From: CAXMST01 sp963790085
GTDB lineage: Bacteria; Actinomycetota; Thermoleophilia; Solirubrobacterales; 70-9
NCBI GenBank assembly: GCA_963790085.1
Contig: CAWBNH010000002.1
Location: 1-56,955 of the forward strand
Direction: 5' to 3'
DNA length: 56,955 nucleotides
Position 1 is the stretch's first letter; every line of letters starts with the position of its first letter. Below the pieces are notes generated by a model that had not been told where the DNA came from, did not search any database, and saw nothing but the letters and a program-made list of their open reading frames with translations. Below, one piece after another: positions 48,691 to 56,614 of this stretch. A program made the translations under genes and the position numbers.

Positions 48691-49568
48691 GGCACGACGG
48701 GCCGCCCGGACGCCGGGCTGATCAGCTCGGGCAGGAAGCGATCGGCTCCCGGCTTGATGCCGTAATCACCATCGGCGCCGAGCAGCGAGAAGACGGTCGC
48801 CACCCGACCCGCAACCAGGTCGATGTGATCGACGGTCGCGATCCCGGCATCGCGGAAGGGCTGCAGCGAGCTCGGGTCGACATCGGTCCGCTCGACCGCG
48901 ACGGTGCCCGCCGCACGGCCCCGGGCTCCATTCGTGATCCCGCTCAGCAGCGCCGTGGTGTTCGCCCGATCCTCGGCATCGAGATCCTCGGGGATAGCGC
49001 CCGCGAAGACCACGCGGTCGACCTCGGTGAGCGTGCCGCTGAAGCGCGAGAAGAGCGTCCCGCGAAGGTCGCTGATCAGCTTGCTGCCGCCGATCAGACC
49101 GCCGCCGGCTGAGCGACCGAGCCGCTCGAGGTCCTCGCCCCCGCGGCGGGCCCGGGCGTAGCGGAGACCGGCGGCGGCCGCGAGAGCGCTCGGATCAGGC
49201 GGCACCTCGACCACCGCCAGCGCTTCGACCGAGGCCCCGGCGGGCTCGACCGCCGCCTCGATGTCGGCGACGGTCTCATCGCTGAGCTCGCCGAAGCCGA
49301 CCACCGCGACCGAGGAGCCGGCGAGGCGTCCGGAGACCAGCGCCGGATAGATGCGCTCGCCGAAGTCGCGCTCGCGCCCGAGCTGCTGCTCGAGCCCGTC
49401 GGCGCTCGACGTGGCGTCGGCGAGATCGCTGCGCAGGCTGTTCTCCAGCTCCTGCGAGGCCGTCGAGACGACGTCGTCGGCCAGTCCGACGCCGATCAGG
49501 ATGCCGATCGCCAGCGCGATGAAGACGGCCACCAGCGAGGCCGCGTGATATCTACCGCTGTAGCCCAT
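48687..49568 (-). CDS. steB: SteB/MctB-like membrane protein
   Basis: The 293-residue protein has a single N-terminal helix (ASLVAVFIALAIGILIGVGL), a coiled-coil segment (about residues 38-70) and a large extracytoplasmic domain, matching Rv1698 (MctB) and corynebacterial SteB. Rv1698 was described as a copper channel protein, while SteA/SteB act at the cytokinetic ring in Corynebacterium; the latter fits the adjacent steA. GGAAGG lies 11 nt before ATG 49568. Ends in an overlap with the MraY-like gene. Confidence 0.82.
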   Translation of the reverse strand: MGYSGRYHAASLVAVFIALAIGILIGVGLADDVVSTASQELENSLRSDLADATSSADGLEQQLGRERDFGERIYPALVSGRLAGSSVAVVGFGELSDETVADIEAAVEPAGASVEALAVVEVPPDPSALAAAAGLRYARARRGGEDLERLGRSAGGGLIGGSKLISDLRGTLFSRFSGTLTEVDRVVFAGAIPEDLDAEDRANTTALLSGITNGARGRAAGTVAVERTDVDPSSLQPFRDAGIATVDHIDLVAGRVATVFSLLGADGDYGIKPGADRFLPELISPASGRPVVP

Positions 49569-49596
49569 CGTTGCTGAAGCCTTCCAGGCGGCGTCG

Positions 49597-50793
49597 CTAG
49601 ACGCCGAGCGCGTCTTGAATCTTGAGCCAGAGCAGCTCGGTGACGTTGTCCAGCGCCGGCGAGGCGATCACGACGATCACCAGCAGGACGACGAACGCCG
49701 CCAGGAACATCGCGACCCCGGGCGCGCCGAGCCCGGGGCGGTAGAGGCGGCTGACCCCCTTGGCATCGACCAGCGTCTCGCCGACACGCAGCCGGGTGAG
49801 GAAGGTCGACGACATCCCCGCCCTGTTCTTGTCGAGGAACTCGATCAGGTTGAAGTGGGCGCCAACGGTGACGATCAGCGCCGCGCCACGCTCGTGCGCG
49901 AGCAGCATCGCGACGTCCTGGCTGGTCCCGGCCGCGGGCACGACCACGTGCTCGAGCCCCAGCTCCTGAAGCCGCTCCCGGCCCGGCGCCCGGCCGTCGG
50001 GATAGGCGTGAACGATCAGCTCGGCTCCGGTTGCCAGTGCCTCGTCGCTGGCCGAGTCCATGTCGCCGAGGATCACGTCCGGCTTGAAGCCGATCTCCAG
50101 CACCGCGTCGGCGCCACCGTCAACGGCGACGATCAGCGGCCGCACATCGCGGATGTATGAGCCGAGCGCGGCGAGGTCGGCGCGATAGCCCGGACCACGC
50201 ACGACGAGCAGCGTGTGGCGGTCGCGGAAGCCGGTGCGGACGGGCGGGAACTCGATCTCACCGGTGAGCAGCTCGCTCTCCTCGCGGACGTGCTCGATTG
50301 TGTTCGTCGCGAACGCCGCCAGCGCCCGATCGATCCGCCCGCGCTGATCGGCGAGCCGGCTCAGCATCTGTGACTCGCTCAGCCGCGCACCCTCGGCCAG
50401 CTGCTCCCCATCAAGCGTCAGCCGGGCGCCGTCGATCTCCACGGCGTCGCCGTCGGAGAGCAGCGCGAACAGGTCGGGCTCGATGAAGTCGATCAGCGGA
50501 ACGCCCGCGCGCAGCAGCAGCAGCGGCCCGACATTCGGATAGCCGCCGGTCGAGCTGCGCGAGTTGTTGAGCACGGCCACGACACCGGAGGCGGCCAGGT
50601 CCTCGGAGGCGATCCGGTCGAGATCGGCGTGATCGATCACCGCGATCTCGCCGGGCGACAGCTTCTTGACGAGGTCCTTGGTGCGCTTGCCGAGCCTCAC
50701 CCTGCCGCGGATCGACTCGCGCTGGGGACGGACCGGCCCGGCGGCCGGCGCCTGGCGACGTGCCCAGCGTCGCGCTCTGCTCTGAGCTTCCAC
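49597..50793 (-). CDS. steA: SteA-like cytokinetic-ring protein
   Basis: The 398-residue protein matches the Rv1697/SteA family: N-terminal GRVRLGKRTKDLVKKLSPGEIAVIDHADLDRIASEDL, a thiamin-pyrophosphokinase-like fold (PLIVAVDGGADAVLEIGFKPDVILGDMDSASDEAL) and a C-terminal transmembrane helix (MFLAAFVVLLVIVVIASPAL, about 356-375). Corynebacterial SteA and SteB interact and affect cell separation. GTG 50793 is leaderless (CATAAT 7 nt upstream), so the steA-steB-MraY-like operon has its own promoter separate from recN. Confidence 0.88.
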   Translation of the reverse strand: MEAQSRARRWARRQAPAAGPVRPQRESIRGRVRLGKRTKDLVKKLSPGEIAVIDHADLDRIASEDLAASGVVAVLNNSRSSTGGYPNVGPLLLLRAGVPLIDFIEPDLFALLSDGDAVEIDGARLTLDGEQLAEGARLSESQMLSRLADQRGRIDRALAAFATNTIEHVREESELLTGEIEFPPVRTGFRDRHTLLVVRGPGYRADLAALGSYIRDVRPLIVAVDGGADAVLEIGFKPDVILGDMDSASDEALATGAELIVHAYPDGRAPGRERLQELGLEHVVVPAAGTSQDVAMLLAHERGAALIVTVGAHFNLIEFLDKNRAGMSSTFLTRLRVGETLVDAKGVSRLYRPGLGAPGVAMFLAAFVVLLVIVVIASPALDNVTELLWLKIQDALGV

Positions 50794-50800
50794 GCCACCG

Positions 50801-50806
50801 ATTATG
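50801..50806 (-). promoter_or_regulatory. -10 CATAAT, leaderless start of steA
   Basis: On the minus strand CATAAT ends 7 nt before GTG 50793. Confidence 0.55.
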
Positions 50807-50845
50807 CGCCAATACCGGCCGGGCGAGGGTTCGCCAAGCCGGCCC

Positions 50846-52522
50846 TCAGGCGGCCAGCAGCTCCCGTGCGTGACGATCAGCGGCCTGATCGCCCCCGTCG
50901 GCGCCCAGCATCCGCACGATCTCAGCGACCAGCTCCTCGCCGCCGACCTTGGCGACGACCGCTGTTGTGCTGCCGTTGTCCGAGCGCTTGTTGACGCGGA
51001 AGTGCGCCGATGCCAGAGCGGCGACCTGCGGCAGATGGGTGATGCAGAGCACCTGGCGTCGCTCCCCGAGATCCCGCAGCCGCTCGCCGACGCTACGCGC
51101 GACCTTGCCGCCGATGCCGGCGTCGATCTCGTCGAAGACCATCGTCTCCACCCGCTCGGCCCGGCCGAGGCCGGAGAGCGCCAGCATCACCCGCGAGAGC
51201 TCGCCGCCCGAGGCCGTCTCGCCCAGCGGTGCCGGCGGCATCCCGGGATTCGTCGCCACGACCAGCTCGACCGACTCGCAGCCGCCCGCCCCGTAGCCGT
51301 CGGGGTGGTCGTTCAGCGCTACCTCGAGCCGGGCGCCGTCCATCGCCAGCTCCGCGAGCTCGGCGACGACCCGGCGCCCCAACTCGGGCGCCGCCTCCGC
51401 GCGGGCCCGGCTCAGCTGCTGGCCGAGCTCGGCCCGCTCGAGCTCCGCCGCGGCGAGCCTCCGCTCGAGGTCCTCGGCCCGCTCGCCGGACCCGTCGAGC
51501 CGCTCGACCTCGGCGCGACAACCCCCGGCGTGGGCGAGCACCGACTCGACGCTGCCGCCGTGCTTGCGAAGCAGACGATCGACCCCCGCCAGGCGGGACT
51601 CGACCTGCTCGAGTCGCTCCGGATCCGCCTGCAGCGAGTCGAGCCGGCTGCGCAGCTCAGACCCGAGATCCGAGAGCTCGAGACCGACGGCCGCCAGGCG
51701 GGCGCGAAGCGCGTCGAGCTCGGAGTCGATCGCGGCGGGACGATCGAGCGCCGCCTCGGCCTCCGACAGCAGCCCAGTCGCGCCGTCGCCGTCCTCCGCC
51801 CCCGCCAGCGCCAGCGCCGCCGTCGCGACCCCCTCGCGGAGGCCCTCGACCCCGCGCAGCCGGTCGCGCTCGACCACCAGCGCCGCCTGCTCGTCGGGGT
51901 CGGGGGCGATCTCCTCGATCTCGGCGAGCTCGAAGCGGAGCAGATCGAGGTCGCGATCCCGGGCGCCCTCGCGCTCGCGCAGCGCCTCCAGCTCACGACC
52001 CAACGCCTTGACCAGTTGATGCGCCTCGCGGTAGTCGCTCCGCAGGCTCAGGTGCTCGGAGCCGATGAAGCCGTCGAGAATCTCCGCCTGGGCAGATGCC
52101 AGCGTCAGCTTGCGGTGCTCGTGCTGGCCGTAGAAGGCGAGCAGGCGGATTCCCAGCAGACGCAGATCCGCGGCCGTGGCCGCGCGGCCGGCGATGAACG
52201 CCGAGGAGCGTCCCGCGGCGGAGACACGCCGGGCGAGCACGACCTGATCCTCGTCCCCGGGAACGCGCTCGAGCAGCTCCGCCAGCGCCGGCTCGGCGCG
52301 AAGCGCCGGGTCGAGATCGAACTCCCCCTCGACCCAGGCCTCGGCCGCGCCGGGCCGCACGATGCCGCTCTTCGGACGCCCCCCGAGCAGCAGGTCGAGC
52401 GAGTGGGCGAGCACGGTCTTGCCGGCGCCCGTCTCGCCCGTGATCGCGTTCAGCCCCGGCTCGAGCCGCAGCTCGGCCCGCTCGATCAGCAGCAGGTTCT
52501 CGATCCTCAGCTCGCGCAGCAT
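50846..52522 (-). CDS. recN: DNA repair ATPase RecN
   Basis: The 558-residue SMC-like protein has Walker A in GETGAGKTVLAHSL (29-42), long coiled coils (about 150-370, with Glu/Arg/Leu heptads), and C-terminal ABC signature and Walker B segment (LSRVMLALSGLGRAERVETMVFDEIDAGIGGKVA). RecN organises double-strand breaks. ATG 52522 lies 60 nt after nadK. Unlike in Bacillus, no LexA-type box was found in front of it; it appears to belong to the tlyA-nadK operon. Confidence 0.93.
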   Translation of the reverse strand: MLRELRIENLLLIERAELRLEPGLNAITGETGAGKTVLAHSLDLLLGGRPKSGIVRPGAAEAWVEGEFDLDPALRAEPALAELLERVPGDEDQVVLARRVSAAGRSSAFIAGRAATAADLRLLGIRLLAFYGQHEHRKLTLASAQAEILDGFIGSEHLSLRSDYREAHQLVKALGRELEALREREGARDRDLDLLRFELAEIEEIAPDPDEQAALVVERDRLRGVEGLREGVATAALALAGAEDGDGATGLLSEAEAALDRPAAIDSELDALRARLAAVGLELSDLGSELRSRLDSLQADPERLEQVESRLAGVDRLLRKHGGSVESVLAHAGGCRAEVERLDGSGERAEDLERRLAAAELERAELGQQLSRARAEAAPELGRRVVAELAELAMDGARLEVALNDHPDGYGAGGCESVELVVATNPGMPPAPLGETASGGELSRVMLALSGLGRAERVETMVFDEIDAGIGGKVARSVGERLRDLGERRQVLCITHLPQVAALASAHFRVNKRSDNGSTTAVVAKVGGEELVAEIVRMLGADGGDQAADRHARELLAA

Positions 52523-52582
52523 CGCCCCAGTGAATTAGCAACGGCAACCGACGGATTCGCCGGCGCATGCTGGGGACCCCGC

Positions 52583-53446
52583 CTACTGGACGAGACGGCC
52601 GAACTTGTCGCGGATCCGCTGGTAGAAGCTCTGACCCTCGAACTGGGCGAGCCGGGCGAGGCCGTCGGAGAAGCGGACCTCGACCTCCGAGCGCGGCGCC
52701 AGCTGTCCGTGCGGCACTCCATCGAAGGCAACATCGACCGGATCGCGATCGCTCAGGTTGTGGACGTGGAGGACGTCGCCGGGCGCAACGACGAGCGGGC
52801 GCGTGGTCAGCGTGTGCGGAGCGATGAAGCTGACCACGTACCCCTCGACCCCCCAGGCGAGGATCGGCCCCCCGTTCGCGAGGTTGTAGCCGGTCGAGCC
52901 GACCGGGGTCGCGGCGACCAATCCGTCGCAGCGGACGTGTCCCACCTCCCGACCACCCAGCCGGTAGGAGAGCTCGGCGACGCGGTGATGCGGTCGCCTG
53001 GTGAACGAGACGTCGTTCAGCGCCGGGCTCAGATCGTCGTTGATCGAAGTCAGCAGGCCCGGCAGCTCGATCACCTCGAAGTCGGCTCCCAGGGCCCGGT
53101 CGAGACCGCTCTCGAGGTCCGCCGACTCGGTCGCGGCGAGGAAGCCGACCGTGCCGTAGTTGATCCCGAACACGGGGACCTCGGTCCCCGAGAAGTGGCG
53201 TAGGCAGCGGAGAATCGTGCCATCGCCGCCAAGCGCGAGGCAGAGGTCGAGATCGGTCGGCAGCCGTTCGACGACCGTCAGCCCCTCGGCACCGGAGCCG
53301 TACTTGTTCAGCTCGGTCGTCGAGATGATCAGCTCGCAACCGGCAGCCTCCGCAGCCCGGCGGGCCGCGGCGAGGCCGGGGGCGGTCTGTGGCGGGTTCG
53401 AGTGGGAGACGAACGCCGCCCGCCGGATCTTCCCCGAGCCGCTCAC
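52583..53446 (-). CDS. nadK: NAD kinase
   Basis: The 287-residue enzyme phosphorylates NAD. The GGDGT motif is at 73-77 (LALGGDGTILR), and the second NAD-binding motif is in DGLVAATPVGSTGYNLANGGPIL. The GTG start 53446 overlaps the tlyA stop (GTGA), so translation is coupled. The sequence has no insert or loss. As in mycobacteria it lies between tlyA and recN. Confidence 0.95.
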   Translation of the reverse strand: MSGSGKIRRAAFVSHSNPPQTAPGLAAARRAAEAAGCELIISTTELNKYGSGAEGLTVVERLPTDLDLCLALGGDGTILRCLRHFSGTEVPVFGINYGTVGFLAATESADLESGLDRALGADFEVIELPGLLTSINDDLSPALNDVSFTRRPHHRVAELSYRLGGREVGHVRCDGLVAATPVGSTGYNLANGGPILAWGVEGYVVSFIAPHTLTTRPLVVAPGDVLHVHNLSDRDPVDVAFDGVPHGQLAPRSEVEVRFSDGLARLAQFEGQSFYQRIRDKFGRLVQ

Positions 53447-54225
53447 CCGACCTCCTCCGCCACGAGGTCGGGGAGCTCCGGCACGGGCTCGCCACCGCCG
53501 AGCAGCAGGAACACCTCACGGTTTCCCTTCGGACCCGCGACCCCCGCCGCGGCGACGCCCTTCGTCGCCAGACCCAGCCGCCCGGCTGCGACCGCCACAT
53601 CGAGCACCGCGTCCGCCCGGTCGGCCGGATCGCGGACCACGCCGCCCTTGCCGACCCGCGCCCGGCCGAGCTCGAACTGCGGCTTGACCATCGCCAGGAT
53701 CTCGGCCTCCGCCGCGAGCAGGGCCGGCAACGGCGCCAGCACCTTCGCGAGCGAGATGAACGAGACGTCGATCGTCACCAGCTCCGGAGCGAAGGGCAGA
53801 TCACCGGCCTCGAGGCCACGCGCGTTGACGCCCTCGAGCACGGTCACGCGGGGATCGTTGCGCAGCCCCCACTCGAGCTGCCCGCGGCCGACGTCGACCG
53901 CCACGACCGCCGCCGCACCCCGCCGGAGCAGGCAGTCCGTGAAGCCGCCGGTCGAGGCGCCGACGTCGAGGCAGAGCCTGCCGTCAACCGCAACTCCGAG
54001 GCGATCGAGGGCGGCCTCCAGCTTGAGGCCGCCGCGAGAGACGTAGGTGCGCCCGGTCTCGACCTCGATCGCCAGCTGCTCGTCGACCAGCTGCCCGGGC
54101 TTCGCCGCCCGCTCGCCGCCGGCGCCGATCCGGACCAGCCCGGCCCTGATCGAGGTCGCGGCCGCCGACCGGGTCGGTGCCAGGCCCCGCTCGGTCAGGA
54201 CGGTGTCGAGTCGCCGTCGTGCCAT
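53443..54225 (-). CDS. tlyA: TlyA-family rRNA 2'-O-methyltransferase/hemolysin-like protein
   Basis: The 260-residue protein has an N-terminal S4 RNA-binding domain (RRRLDTVLTERGLAPTRSAAATSIRAGLVRIG) and a C-terminal RrmJ/FtsJ-like methyltransferase fold (VGASTGGFTDCLLRRGAAAVVAVDVGRGQL; TIDVSFISLAKVL). Mycobacterial TlyA methylates 16S C1409 and 23S C1920, which makes ribosomes capreomycin-sensitive. ATG 54225 is leaderless (TAGCTT 6 nt upstream). It heads the tlyA-nadK-recN operon. Confidence 0.92.
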   Translation of the reverse strand: MARRRLDTVLTERGLAPTRSAAATSIRAGLVRIGAGGERAAKPGQLVDEQLAIEVETGRTYVSRGGLKLEAALDRLGVAVDGRLCLDVGASTGGFTDCLLRRGAAAVVAVDVGRGQLEWGLRNDPRVTVLEGVNARGLEAGDLPFAPELVTIDVSFISLAKVLAPLPALLAAEAEILAMVKPQFELGRARVGKGGVVRDPADRADAVLDVAVAAGRLGLATKGVAAAGVAGPKGNREVFLLLGGGEPVPELPDLVAEEVG

Positions 54226-54231
54226 CGGGCA

Positions 54232-54237
54232 AAGCTA
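54232..54237 (-). promoter_or_regulatory. -10 TAGCTT, leaderless start of tlyA
   Basis: On the minus strand TAGCTT ends 6 nt before ATG 54225. Confidence 0.55.
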
Positions 54238-54357
54238 GCGGCAACGGCCACCGGGACCAAGGCGGGCCGGGGCGACTGCTAGCGAGCACCCGTCGAGCGC
54301 CACTGCGATCGGGCCCGGCCCCCGCAGCGCCGGCGCTGCGGCGGTTTCGCCGGCAAC

Positions 54358-54373
54358 TGTGATCGGTGTCACA
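54358..54373 (+). promoter_or_regulatory. Perfect CRP/FNR-type site TGTGATCGGTGTCACA
   Basis: Matches the consensus TGTGA-N6-TCACA at all ten specified positions. Its centre (54365.5) is 42.5 bp before the predicted start A54408, the class II activator position. Confidence 0.8.
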
Positions 54374-54394
54374 GACACGGCGTACATCCGTTCG

Positions 54395-54400
54395 TATATT
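54395..54400 (+). promoter_or_regulatory. -10 TATATT of the predicted sRNA
   Basis: TATATT is followed after 7 nt by A54408. No -35 hexamer is apparent, as expected for an activator-dependent promoter. Confidence 0.7.
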
Positions 54401-54407
54401 GCTACCC

Positions 54408-54497
54408 AGACTTAGCGACTTGCTCGAGAGTAGGTCGCCTTCCCAAATACATACTCCTCCCTGTACCCCGAAGACGCCCCGCACTGCGGGGCGTTTT
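54408..54497 (+). ncRNA. Predicted CRP-activated small RNA with anti-SD segment
   Basis: Predicted transcript of about 90 nt. A 7-bp hairpin GCGACTT/AGGTCGC (54415-54438) is followed by an unpaired stretch with CUCCUCCC (54454-54461), complementary to GGGAGGAG-type SD sites, then the terminator hairpin (9 bp). No ORF with an SD site is visible. It is flanked by tlyA (divergent) and dxs (convergent). It does not match the 6C or SRP RNA patterns I know. Expression and targets are inferred. Confidence 0.55.
54474..54497 (+). terminator. Intrinsic terminator
   Basis: Stem ACGCCCCGC / GCGGGGCGT with an ACT loop (54474-54494), followed by TTT (TTTT including the stem's last T) and another T-run shortly after. 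The U-run is on the plus strand, so the terminated transcript is the small RNA, not dxs. Confidence 0.85.
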
Positions 54498-54537
54498 CGT
54501 TTCTCGGCAGCGCCCGCGCCGCTCTCCGCGCGAGTGC

Positions 54538-56571
54538 TCAGCCCGAGACGGTCTCGCGAGCGCCGATCGCGCTCAGCACCCGCTCGACGACGGACGGCCC
54601 ATCGAGGCCGACCTCCTCGCGCAGCAGCGCGGGCTTGCCGTGGGTCACGTAGCGGTCGGGGAGCCCGATCCGCAGGATGCGTGCGCGGTCGCTCGGCAGG
54701 TTGTCCTCGGCGTGCTCGAGAACGGCGGCGCCGAAGCCGCCGGCGAGCACGTTCTCCTCGACGGTCACGACCAGCTCGTGCTCCGCGCAGAGCCGGGCGA
54801 CCAGCTCGGCGTCGACGGGCTTTGCGAAGCGCCCGTCGGCGACCGTCGGCGTGATCCCGTGCTCAGCGAGAAGGCCCGCGGCCTGGTTCGCGACCTGGAC
54901 CCCCCATCCGTAGCCGAGCAGCGCCACGCGGTCGCCCTCCTGCAGGATCTCGCCGGTGCCGATCGGAATCGCCTCGGGTCGGGTCGGGATCGGAACGCCC
55001 TCGGCGGCGCCGCGCGGGTAGCGGAACGCGATCGGCCCGTCGTGGGCGATCGCCGTGCGCAACATGTGGACCAGCATCGCCTCGTCGCGGGGCGCCATCA
55101 CCACAACGTTCGGGATCGGGCGGAAGTAGGAGATGTCGATGAAACCGTGATGAGTCGGACCGTCGTCGCCGACCAACCCGGCGCGATCCATCGCGAAGAC
55201 CACGTCGAGCTCCTGGAGGCAGACATCGTGGACGATCTGGTCGAAGGCCCGCTGCAGGAAGGTCGAGTAGATCGCGCAGACCGGCTTCGCGCCCTGCAGC
55301 GCCAGACCCGAGGCGAACAGGACCGCGTCCTGCTCGGCGATGCCGACGTCGTAGTACTGCTCGGGCAGCTTCTCGCAGAGCTCGTTCAGACCGGTGCCGC
55401 CGGCCATCGCGGCGGTGATGCCGATCACCCGCGGGTCGCGCCTCGCCTCGGCGACCATCGCATCGGCGAAGACGCTCGTGTAGGCCGGCGCCGACGGCTT
55501 CGGCGGCGGCTGCTCGAGCTTCTCGGGCGCGATCGAATCGGGCGCGTCGGACTCGGTCACGGGAATCGTCCGCGGCGCCGGCGGCGGCGCCGGCTTGCGG
55601 TCGACGATCGATCCCGGCTTCGCGGCGTGCCACTTCTCCATGCCCTCGAGCCCGCCCTCCTCGGCCGGCGCGAAGCCCTTGCCCTTGACGGTGTGGATGT
55701 GGAGGACCACCGGGCGCTCGGCGGCCAGCGCGTCGGTCAGGGCCGCCCGCAGCGCCGAGACGTCGTGACCGTCGATCACGCCCATATAGGCGAGGTCGAG
55801 CTCCTCGAACAGCAGCCCCGGGGCCCAATACGACTTCAGCGCCGCCTTGATCTCGGGGCCGAGCCGCTCGACCTGACGACCGAGGCCCAGCGGCAGCCGG
55901 GTGAGCCGCTCCTCGACGTCCTCGCGGGCGTGGTAGAGGCGGGGGTTGAGCCGGAAGTGGTTGAAGTAGCGGGAGATCGCGCCGACGTTGGGTGAGATCG
56001 ACATGCCGTTGTCGTTGAGCACGATCACGATCGGCGTCTGCAGGCCTCCGGCCTGGTGCAGGGCCTCGTAGGCGACGCCGCCGGTCAGCGCCCCATCGCC
56101 GATCACGGCGACCACCTTGCCGTCGACGCCGATCCCGCGGCGCATCGCCTCCTTGAGCCCGACCGCATAGCCGATCGAGGTCGAGGCATGGCCGGCGCCC
56201 ATGATGTCGTGCTCGGACTCGAGCGTCGCGCAGAACGGGGCCAGGCCGCCGTACTGGCGGATCGTCTCGAGCCGGTCCTTGCGGCCGGTGAGGATCTTGT
56301 GCGGGTAGGCCTGATGGCCGACGTCCCAGAGGATCTTGTCCTTCGGCGAGTCGAGCAGGCTGTGCAGCGCGACCGCCAGCTCGCAGGTCCCGAGGTTGGC
56401 GCCGAAGTGGCCGCCGATCCGCCCGATCACGTCGATGATCAGCTCGCGGGTCTCCTGCGCGAGCTGCTGCAGCTCAGCGTCGCTGAGACCGTCGAGATCT
56501 GCGGGGCTCTGGACCCCGTCGAGCAGTCTCCGGTCGGGCTTCGAATCGTCGGCGGCCATCGGCGGCGACAT
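54538..56571 (-). CDS. dxs: 1-deoxy-D-xylulose-5-phosphate synthase
   Basis: The 677-residue transketolase-like enzyme starts the MEP isoprenoid pathway, condensing pyruvate and glyceraldehyde-3-phosphate with thiamine diphosphate. Motifs: GGHFGANLGTCELAVALH, GDGALTGGVAYEALHQAGGL (ThDP site), LNDNGMSISPNVG, and C-terminal AEQDAVLFASGLALQG. A Pro-rich linker of about 40 residues (RKPAPPPAPRTIPVTESDAPDSIAPEKLEQPPPKP) between domains makes it longer than usual (620-640). ATG 56571 is used; ATG 56559 is possible; no SD is clear. It lies 43 nt after the polyprenyl synthase stop codon. Confidence 0.95.
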   Translation of the reverse strand: MSPPMAADDSKPDRRLLDGVQSPADLDGLSDAELQQLAQETRELIIDVIGRIGGHFGANLGTCELAVALHSLLDSPKDKILWDVGHQAYPHKILTGRKDRLETIRQYGGLAPFCATLESEHDIMGAGHASTSIGYAVGLKEAMRRGIGVDGKVVAVIGDGALTGGVAYEALHQAGGLQTPIVIVLNDNGMSISPNVGAISRYFNHFRLNPRLYHAREDVEERLTRLPLGLGRQVERLGPEIKAALKSYWAPGLLFEELDLAYMGVIDGHDVSALRAALTDALAAERPVVLHIHTVKGKGFAPAEEGGLEGMEKWHAAKPGSIVDRKPAPPPAPRTIPVTESDAPDSIAPEKLEQPPPKPSAPAYTSVFADAMVAEARRDPRVIGITAAMAGGTGLNELCEKLPEQYYDVGIAEQDAVLFASGLALQGAKPVCAIYSTFLQRAFDQIVHDVCLQELDVVFAMDRAGLVGDDGPTHHGFIDISYFRPIPNVVVMAPRDEAMLVHMLRTAIAHDGPIAFRYPRGAAEGVPIPTRPEAIPIGTGEILQEGDRVALLGYGWGVQVANQAAGLLAEHGITPTVADGRFAKPVDAELVARLCAEHELVVTVEENVLAGGFGAAVLEHAEDNLPSDRARILRIGLPDRYVTHGKPALLREEVGLDGPSVVERVLSAIGARETVSG

Positions 56572-56614
56572 TGTCTCAGGTCGGCCGCACGACCCAGCCT
56601 CCAGCCCCGAGCGC

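Noticed and set aside
50804..53203. Long plus-strand ORF (799 codons)
   Set aside because: Antisense to recN and nadK, which have unequivocal motifs; composition biased to Arg/Ala/Leu.
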